From the NCBI GenBank assembly GCA_028023455.1, contig JAQFVV010000509.1, positions 186,001 to 250,000 of the forward strand: 64,000 bases of DNA, in the 5' to 3' direction. Position numbers and translations under genes: made by a program. Origin of the DNA: Epiperipatus broadwayi (taxonomy: Eukaryota; Onychophora; Udeonychophora; Euonychophora; Peripatidae). The stretch's first letter is position 1, and every line of letters starts with the position of its first letter. This document shows positions 56,190 to 64,000 of the stretch, piece by piece. The notes beneath the pieces were generated by a model that was not told where the DNA came from, did not search any database, and was given only the letters and a program-made list of their open reading frames with translations.

Positions 56190-56325
56190 ATTATTTAAAG
56201 TCTCATAGAATGATGCGCAATACTCTAGAATTAAAAGTCCACGAATCACTGCTTAGGCACTTGGCTTACAATGCCCTTTGATCTTATAAATTCTAAACAA
56301 TAAATCACCCAATTATTATTTACTG
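56190..56325 (+). mobile_element. Family F SINE-like unit, fourth copy
   Basis: aaagtccacgaatcactgct then taggcacttgg corresponds to the box and downstream phrase of the other units. The tail aaacaataaatcacccaatt is conserved. Confidence 0.55.
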
Positions 56326-57615
56326 TTTAATATCTACTAAAAAAATTTTTTTTATATATATAAATAAAAATATATATAGTTAGAGTAATCAAATCATTGT
56401 TTTCTGTTAGTTACAAAGTAGAGTGAAACACGGATAAAATTGACCTATATTATTTATTTTCTTTTTTATAATTTGTTTACAAGTATCAAATTCTTCCACA
56501 CCCATAATTTTGATACCACCCACTTCAGATAAATATGCTGATGATTATTACCAATAATTTATTAGGCTAGAGATTATCATGTTTTAGTTTAGATATAAAT
56601 TTTAAACTTCAGTTGAAGATTAATAATTTCATCTTTTATTTTACATGTATATATTTTTTAGATATATTTAAAACCTTTATTCCACATTCTTGAAATAGGT
56701 GAATAAAGACATCGGAAAAGGATTAACAATATTGGTAGTAAAAATAGTTATTAAAGAAATGGTGAGATGTTATGTGTACAACAAATTACAATGTTCTTAT
56801 TAGTTATTTTGTTCAAGTATTATGTTTCAACCAACTCATAACCATTAAATATATAAAGCAGAATTTTCCCATATAAAGTTGCATATTCTTATCTATAAAT
56901 AATTCTCTGAAATTAAAAAAAAACAAAACAACTTTAAACATTTTTATCAGTTTTATTTTTTGATAAAGAATTTGATCATTAGATGAAACAACGTTTCAAA
57001 ACACTTGTTGAATTATGTAATAAAATGTTCTTAAATTGCATCATTTCTTGTAAGACGGTGATTAGTTTTTCTTATATAATTGACATTCATAGCCTTACTT
57101 TGTTAATCTTAGTTCAATAAACTTTTATCTTTAGTAAATTTGTTGACAAATTTGTCTTGAACTGAATTCCAATTGCTGTGTGTGTACTTCAAAACAGGAA
57201 GTCTTAAAGAAGACAAGTAAACAAATAAATAGAAACAGATTGAGCAGGAAATTATGAACTTACTAATAATAGAAGAGTAGAAGTTTTCTCTAAGAACAGT
57301 GTGTGGATTATAAATACCCATTAGCTAATTAGCCTGTATTTTCTTTTGGCATCAACATGCATCCAGAAGCTTAGTGACTTCAATCCCACAGTAATTACCC
57401 AGCAGAATTCCACTGATGGTGAAGAAATGGGATGTAGGTATGAAAGAGGCTTCCCTGGTCTATGTTATAATTTTTGTATGCCTTATGGCTCTAACTATAA
57501 TTAATGATTATTATACTGTTTTTATTTGTAATGTAATGTATTATAATTATGTATACCTAATTGCCACATGTATATAAGTGTATAAATATTCTATCAATTC
57601 CAAAAGTATAAATTG
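56326..57615. other. AT-rich intron sequence
   Basis: No exon or bounded repeat was identified. At 57350-57480 there is a somewhat GC-richer stretch with no coding likeness. Confidence 0.5.
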
Positions 57616-57619
57616 ATGT

Positions 57620-59642
57620 TATGACAGTCAGATGATGTATGTTGGTTTAACCCAGTTCGAATACTAGGTGAAAGTACCTTGAGGCCACTCATACGCGAGA
57701 TATTAAATCAAGAATACTATGACCTCTGCCCTATTCACCTATTCTCAAAGCTAATTACGAGCCAACAACATTATCTGAGACACGCATAAATTATTTTCTC
57801 ATCCGGCCACAAAGCTTAGCAACAGAGGTAGAGACATGACGGGAACACCTACGGAGCTAAATAGTTAAATGTGCATAAAAGTGCTACGAAAAATGTGTTT
57901 TGCATGCCTGGATCATTGGAAAAGCAAAATAAAGCATTTAAAATAAAATTAGAAAACTGAAGCTTTTTTTAGTTAAATAATATGTTTAATTAATGGCTTT
58001 AAAATATTAATAATGACTTAATGGCCTCCGCTATTCCCCTAAATTAATGAAACAAACTAATTAGACAATAAAAACAGATTAAAACGATATAATATTTTTG
58101 CGGTCTAAGTCTTTTCTTCCCAATTCTAATAAAATTGTCAACTCGAATCTCCTCGATAAAGTACAATAAAAAATCTTTTGCAAAGCATTTTCTAATTGCT
58201 TTGTGCTAAAAACAGACAGTTTAAAAATTATTTGAAATATATATAGCTAAAACAGATATACGTAATAAGCTACTGGTGGACAAAAGAGGCATTATCGAGG
58301 AGATCAAGTTGGCAAACAAAGGAAACTTACTCGTATGGAATTTAGAAACATAAATAAAATTGGAAAGAGATTTTAAATGAAAAAAATTAACTTTTAAACT
58401 TAACCGCAATGGAATACAAAATATTTACACATGTTAGTAATGAAGAATAGCGAAGGAAAAAAGGTTAAATATAGATAGATGATCACACATATATATATTT
58501 AAGACTAGTCGAATAAAAATGGTTACATTATAAATATCATTAAATAAAACAATTCAAAAATAATAAATAATTCAATTAAGAAAGGTATGAACAAAAGGGT
58601 AGAAAGTAAATAGTTCAATGGAGGAGAGATATGATTACCATCCTGGTTCCTTGGTCATGTTTCCTATGGCATTCGTGGCTTGATCCGACCATCGATAGGT
58701 ATTTTGCCCGGACAAGGAAAGTGGAAATAAGTAGCATGCTTTTATGAAAAGTCCTACAGACACGGCACAGAGTTCAGATGACTATTGAGTGGATACTAAG
58801 GCATTTTGATGGTATTTAGGAACCTCGGCGATAGGCAAAGCTATTTATTTGCCTAGCCAAGCATAGTAGAATCCATCAAATTCATATGACTTTTAGCTTG
58901 AGCATGTTCAAACTTCTCCATGATTTTGAAGACGACAGTTGTCTAACTTTTTGGAATAAAATCTCCACAAGCAAAATCTGAAAGAGTTCTCCAAAGAGAA
59001 ATCTGAATGCCAGCAAGAAAACTCTGAATAATCAAGTCTTTTGTTCTCACTTTTATTTATACCCTCTTTGTCAGCTACCTTCTATTGTTTGTATGATCTT
59101 AGATCTTGATAAGCCCACCCACGCGCTCCTTTGTTTCAAGGTAACATTTTCTAAAAATAACTTTTACTTTTTTATTCTAAATTTCTTTCTTTAAAGTTTG
59201 AATTTTATTAATTAAAAAAGAAAGAAAGAGAAGGCCATCTTTAATTTGACTTGAATGGGCTCACTAATTAAAACATACATTCCTTCAGAAAATGTTGGTG
59301 GGCTTATCTCAAAATGAAATCATACGCCATATTTTAACAAGATTTTAACAAAAAAATATATTATTTCTTTTAACAAAATAAGCATTTTATTTCAGCAGAA
59401 TTTTGCATTAACTCATATATATACGCTTGACGTATATATATGTTTGACTAATAGGTTTTACAAGTAATTTTTATTAACAGAAATCTAATCTTGGAATGGA
59501 ATTTATTTAACACGAAATATTTAAATGTAAATACAAATTTAATAAACATAATTAATTTTAGCTTAAATGCAAAACCCTGCAATACTAATCAAGTTTATAG
59601 GAGGCTGTGAAGCATGGATCAGACTTCAGATCCATTGCTTCA
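57620..59642 (+). mobile_element. Solo long terminal repeat (about 2.0 kb), copy 2
   Basis: Homologous over its length to 11128-13310, in the same orientation. It starts TATGACAGTCAGATGATGTA and ends ATCCATTGCTTCA. It is flanked by the 4-bp repeat atgt (57616-57619 and 59643-59646). The TATA-like tatttatacc recurs at about 59053. It lacks the 117-bp internal duplication of copy 1 and has scattered indels, so the two are not a single element's 5' and 3' LTRs. Together with the different flanking repeats, this supports two independent solo LTRs. Confidence 0.7.
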
Positions 59643-59893
59643 ATGTTGACATTATATAAGAAGTAACTGAACATGCTTGTGGGCCTCATTTTTTATTGTG
59701 TTTGATTAGTAATCAATACATAGCACCCATAATATTTTTTATTCCCCTAAATTCAAATGTTTTGGGATTATCATAATGGTTTGAAACATCTTAGATGCAA
59801 ATAAAATTCTATTATTTTTACATGAGATGCATAATGAATAGATCAAAACAAAATGCAGTTGACCTTTTCAGTTACATTTTAATTGCATTTAAT

Positions 59894-60366
59894 ATATAGG
59901 GTATATGAGCACAGACTTTCACATGACCCATCGTTCACCACTCTATCTCATATCACTGATGCACTTGAACACATATATGTTGGAAAGATAAATAATCACC
60001 AATATATGTATTTCATGCTAAACCAGCAATCATCAGTTGGTTCAGATTATCATTTCCACACATATATGCTATAAGTACTCAGATATATATTAAGATAGCC
60101 AATCTTCATACTTTAATGAACAGGTTTCAATACACTCTCCATTAAAGTATGAAGATTGGCTATTTTAATATATATCTGAGCATTTATTGCATATATGTGT
60201 AGAGATGGTAATCTGGACCAAATGATGATTGCTGGTTTAGCATGAAATACGTATATTGATGATTATTTATCTTTTCAACATATATGTGTTCAAGTGTGTC
60301 AGTGATATGAGATAGAGTGGTGAGTGGTATAGGTCATGTGAAAGTCTGTGCTCATATACCCTATAT
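59894..60366. repeat. Family C foldback repeat, two-arm copy
   Basis: The left arm atatagggtatatgagcaca ... gccaatcttcatactttaat and the right arm attaaagtatgaagattggc ... tgtgctcataccctatat (interior tatac/gtata near the ends) are near-perfect reverse complements. A short loop at 60120-60140 joins them. It lacks the inner nested palindrome of the 40541 copy. Confidence 0.9.
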
Positions 60367-60526
60367 ATTACATGTATTCATACAAGTATATAATAAGCCT
60401 GCATTTCAGTTATTTAATTGCATTCAGTAGCCATAATCTTTCTCATTGCTTAAAAGCCATCTATGTGAAACACAATGAAAGATGTGCATCTAGTTGGCTT
60501 CTAACTGAAATTATTTAATTTTTCTT

Positions 60527-60800
60527 GGACTAGTATTATATTAGTTCTCTCTAAACTAAATAGGTAAAAAAATTGGACCAAGTGGTTGGACATTTTTAAT
60601 GACAATGATAATGAGTTTATTGCTTGGGATTTTTAAAGAAGTACTAGAAACTGAAATTGATCTGAGAGCATTATGCTCCATAATCGGACACTTTTCTACT
60701 GCATTAAACCACGTAAGGCTAAAATCTTATTGGACTGGTATTAGTTGTCTCTGGCTAGGCAAAAAAATTGGCCTAGATACTCAAGATTTTTAAATCATAA
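60527..60800. repeat. Imperfect tandem duplication of about 200 bp
   Basis: ttggactagtattatattag ... aaaaaaattggaccaagtgg ... gacatttttaa (60525-60599) resembles ttggactggtattagttgtc ... aaaaaaattggcctagatac ... agatttttaaa (60729-60795). The open frame across it (60599-60793) shows no known domain. Confidence 0.5.
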
Positions 60801-60889
60801 TTGTGCAAAATAAAATATGCTTTCTGGATAAATATGATTGGAAAATAGTGCTTTTTATTGAAAAACTAAGCAAGAAGTTAGCACCATTC

Positions 60890-61085
60890 ATTATTAATAT
60901 TAATATCATTATGTTCTTTATTACTTTTTACAATGCTTTTTTATAACCCACTATTGTAGAAGTTCTGAAGAAGATTGCTAGGGCAACTGAAACAGGCAAT
61001 AATCTGTTGTAAAAAAGCATTGCAAAAAGTAATAAAGAATATAGTTGATATTAATATTGTATGGATTTGGCAATGTAATAAGTAG
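60890..61085. repeat. Family B foldback with hammerhead-like core
   Basis: The left arm atatcattatgttctttatt/actttttacaatgcttttt is mirrored by aaaaaagcattgcaaaaagt/aataaagaatatagttgata. Between them is gttctgaagaagattgctag with CTGAAGA at 60965-60971 and GAAAC near 60990. Stem II is weakened here (GATTGC against GCAACT) and the cleavage triplet is lost. The right end tttggcaatgtaataag matches the family terminus. No clean target duplication was seen. Confidence 0.7.
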
Positions 61086-62265
61086 TTTATTACTTTAGGA
61101 TTCTTTTATAAATTTGAGCATGAGATTTAATGGAACTGTGTCATGATTCATGGATCTTGAGCTCCAGAGTTTACCTTTTGTCATACCATCCATGTCATTG
61201 ATTATTTGTGTTTACAAAAAACTAAAAAAACAACAGATCTCTATTCTAGTGATATCCATAGTAAGGTTGAGCAGTCAGTGATTTTCAGGTGACAGTGCAT
61301 TTAAATCCCCATTTCCAGAGCAGTTCCAGGCTTTGATTTTATCACTAAGGCTTCAGGTTCAAAGCTGGAATGCAGTCATGCATCCAGTGAATGTATTATT
61401 TGAGCTAAAAGTCTGAAAATTTGAAAGCATTCTGAGATTCTGAACTGAAGTCAACAGTCGTGTAGAACTAACTCTGGATCAGGGGCCATATATTTTAGTA
61501 CCCTTATTTCTTTATTACTATAGGGATTAAAGATGATTACCAGATGCATAACTGCCTTACTTTCAGTTTCAAATCCTGAGTCTCATTGGTAAAGATAAAA
61601 GCTGGAAAATGGTCTAGCGGTGAGGATTTAAATGCACTTACTGATTATTGAACTGAAGTATAGATGGCACTGGGAAGAGCTGCTTTTGTTTAATCATATA
61701 TTGTCTAAGATAAGAATTAACTGAATTCCAATTAAAGGTAAGCTATAAGAATCATATGATGGTTCATCTCATTAAACAGTCTTTTTTGCAAGACAGTTGA
61801 AGCATATAATTAAAGGCTCTAAAAGTTGTAATTACTGGCTGTGTTGTATTTATATGCAGTAGATAGATGAATTAGCTTTGATTCTGAAGTTTAAGATGTT
61901 GAAGAATTTCAAGCTGTTGGTTTAAATAGCATATTAGAGGTATGAAACAAAAGCAGTGTTTTTCATTCTTAAATGAAGATCAATAGGCAGGAAATAGTCC
62001 AGAGAATTGGCATTTCTACTATCTAAATTTAAATAGTGGAAGAATATGTTAATGGAAAAAATTATTTGAATACCTAGGCATAATTACTTTTAAAATTGAA
62101 TTGTTTCTTTCAAGTTTGATTCTAAGATATTTTTATCTATAGTAATTATTTGACTAAAAATTACTTTCAGTTAATAATTTCAGATTCATTTTTATTAATT
62201 TTTATTTAATTTTTTGTTTTTTAAACTTCATTAGTATTTATTTTTAACTCATATATTTTTTATAA
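61086..62265. other. Intron sequence, nothing recognised
   Basis: Moderately AT-rich with a few phrases resembling degraded SINEs near 61260-61400. No bounded element or exon was seen. Confidence 0.45.
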
Positions 62266-62431
62266 AATCACTAAAGCATCACACGATCACCATTTCCTAA
62301 TATGATAACAAGCTCTAAGGCTTGCATTGGGTGGCGCTACTGTATGGAGAGTTTGCTAATGTTTTAACAACTTATGTAGCATAGGAAGTAGTGATCATGT
62401 GATAATGTTTTAGTGGTTTTACACATCCTGC
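62266..62431. repeat. Family A foldback repeat, minimal form
   Basis: Left terminus atcactaaagcatcacacga then tcaccatttcc; middle aaggcttgcattgggtggcg then ctactgtatggagagttt; right terminus tagtgatcatgtgataatgt then tttagtggtttta. Both outer ends are retained but most of one arm is deleted. Confidence 0.85.
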
Positions 62432-62439
62432 TCATAGGA

Positions 62440-62800
62440 TGATGATGACTGGTTTTTAAAAATCCAAAGATGGCAAAATGTATAGATACTGAAGTGGATT
62501 CAGGTATATAAGGTTATACAAATAAATGAGTTTGGATTGAAAGCATTATCGAGCTTCCATTTTGAATTCATAGCTTTACAATTAACTTAAAAGATGATTT
62601 CTGGATTGCTGCATTAGATCCTAAGATCTAAGTGCAGTGCTCTCAAATCCAAGGATCCACACTGATGAAAGCCACAAGTTAGAAACTAGTCTGGGCATAT
62701 TTGACGAATAGTCACTAGATAGGGATTTTATGCACATACCTTCTTGCATCCATTGATTACTTTGGCTTGCACTGAGTGGCGCTACTGTATGGAGAGTTTG
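62440..62800. repeat. Family A composite repeat, long single-arm form
   Basis: Matches 10166-10545 from the leading segment (aatccaaagatggcaaaatg) through gctgcattagatcctaagat, gtgctctcaaatccaagg and agaaactagtctgggcatat to gcgctactgtatggagagtt. Confidence 0.85.
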
Positions 62801-63094
62801 CTACTGTTCTATTTTTTGTTATAAGTCATTGCCTTTGGTTGAAAGTTTTGTGATGATAATATTCTAGCTAAAATTATATGTGGGAATATTTCCACCATCT
62901 AATACCCCCCCTCCCAAACATGGTGGTGATTGATAATGTTTGAAAACCATAGATTAACTTTATCTTTAAGAAAGTAGTGGATAAATCAGGATCTTTCTCA
63001 TAGATAAATGTACATGAAATTTCTACTGACTATTGTCTTTGGAAAGAATAGCTTAACTGAATACAGTGTCACTTTAAATTCAATATTCTATCAT
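62801..63094. other. AT-rich intron sequence, nothing recognised
   Basis: No bounded element was seen. A C-rich patch (accccccctccc) is at about 62905. Confidence 0.45.
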
Positions 63095-63200
63095 CTAAAG
63101 GCTCCTGGTTTAATTCCCATGCTAATACTGTCATTGGTCTGGCCAGAAACATCTGAAGAAGAGGAGAGGAGAGAATAATACCGCTTGAAACATTGTCATA
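63095..63200 (+). repeat. Family E repeat with tRNA-like B box and hammerhead-like remnants
   Basis: GGTTTAATTCCC (B-box-like) at about 63108-63119, then tggtctggccagaaacatct, ctgaagaagaggagaggaga, and aataataccgcttgaaacat then tgtc. It carries CTGAAGA and GAAAC in the order seen in the hammerhead-like families, but the intervening stem no longer pairs well. It is the opposite-orientation relative of 31545-31640. Confidence 0.5.
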
Positions 63201-64000
63201 TACTCACCAGATTGTAAAACCAATATTTTTTTTCAACTTTCTGCATGTGATAATATAGATTCCACTACCGTAAAATCATACCTTTGTTGGTTTGGACATG
63301 TAAAATGAACGAACAATACATGGCTTCCTTAAAGGATGTTTTATGGTGAAATTGAACATGGTTTTCATGGGAATAAGTCGGAGAACTCCAATTATACATG
63401 GTATTGAACTATTTCAAAAAGAAACATTTTCTGCCGAAGAAATTTCAAAGTAACATTGTAAAATATCAAATAAACAGAAAAATGAACAGAATGTTTTATA
63501 TATGGGCATATTTGTAGTTCATAGAGTGGTTTGTATAGTCATCACAAAACTCATTTCTGGAGTAGGTTTTTTTTTTGAGTTATAATGGACCATACTCGTT
63601 TACTAGTGGCTGTTTATTATCGTGTTATTACTAACAGTTGAACGAATTTAAAAAGTTTAAATAAAGTTTGAATTTTTCTAAAAACATTTCACAACTGCTA
63701 TTAGATTGATGGCAGTAATCTCACATACAATCACAACTCAGGAATATTGTTTGCAAAAGCAACCATCTTATTTTCAAAATCCAAATGACTTAAATAAACT
63801 CCATGTATTTTTTACCACTGGAAAACAATTATTGCTTGAAATTTTTTTTGGAAAGATGGAATCCTACCTTATTAGTATTAACTTATTTAATGTCATTATT
63901 ATTCTTCAGAGTTTATTAACCTGAGATTACATCATGTTCCACCAATCTCACATTCGTAATGCTTATACAATTAAATACCATAACTTTTCATATTTACCAA
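63201..64000. other. Intron sequence to window end, shared flank of family E at 63600-63720
   Basis: tattactaacagttgaacga ... tttgaatttttctaaaaaca resembles 31775-31835, suggesting the family E unit is longer than its core. The short open frame at 63706-63924 has no recognisable domain. Confidence 0.45.

Larger units (their letters stand above)
20331..64000 (+). other. Intron 2 of the IDH1-like gene (at least 43 kb, open at window end)
   Basis: The donor at 20331 is not followed by any recognisable next exon (expected to begin near VIWELIKEKL) on the + strand up to 64000. Everything listed to the right is therefore inferred to lie within this intron. If an exon was missed, or the locus is misassembled, this span would be shorter. 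Confidence 0.5.

Noticed and set aside
60599-60793. Possible coding exon (64 codons)
   Set aside because: It spans an imperfect ~200-bp duplication, has no splice sites framing it convincingly, and no domain was recognised.

Overview
The window looks like intron- and repeat-dominated DNA from a large, AT-rich animal genome. The best guess is a coleoid cephalopod, octopus-like. That guess rests on the mixture seen here: tRNA-derived SINEs, RTE-clade LINEs, Penelope-like elements (PLEs), mariner, hAT MITEs and many foldback repeats, together with a split animal housekeeping gene. Species-level assignment is inference. No bacterial, viral or organellar genes, CRISPR arrays or convincing functional tRNA/rRNA genes were seen.

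Only one host gene is supported. It is the 5' end of a cytosolic-type NADP-dependent isocitrate dehydrogenase (IDH1-like) on the + strand: a 16-nt first coding exon at 20165-20180, a 110-nt intron, and a 40-nt second coding exon at 20291-20330. Together they read MGKISGGPVVEILGDEMTR. A short CpG-containing stretch just upstream has an NRF-1-like site and an E-box. No further IDH exon was recognised to the right, so 20331-64000 is read as one intron of at least 43 kb that is packed with transposons.

Left of the gene (1-20 kb) lie foldback repeats (family A), a 644-bp near-perfect tandem duplication carrying a LINE 3' end, a 1.2-kb minisatellite with a 24-bp unit, a 237-bp tandem duplication, a 2.2-kb solo LTR, and broken LINE copies of two lineages with nested SINEs. 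Inside the intron, from left to right, are: a 270-bp retrozyme-like insertion with a hammerhead-like core; SINEs; a dead mariner split by a second retrozyme-like foldback flanked by 15-bp target duplications; a 587-bp palindrome; a CpG-dense 1.6-kb tract with a CTCF-like motif; an RTE LINE with endonuclease and RT remnants; a head-to-head pair of PLE copies encoding RT plus GIY-YIG; two hAT MITEs; a tandem cluster of SINE-like units; a second solo LTR; and more foldbacks.

The most interesting theme is a set of hammerhead-ribozyme-like cores of the form CTGARGA-A-stem II-GAAAC. They sit at the ends of the PLE copies and in several short foldback insertions with long target-site duplications. 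This pattern fits a PLE lineage with short non-autonomous (retrozyme-like) partners. All ribozyme claims are from sequence inspection only.
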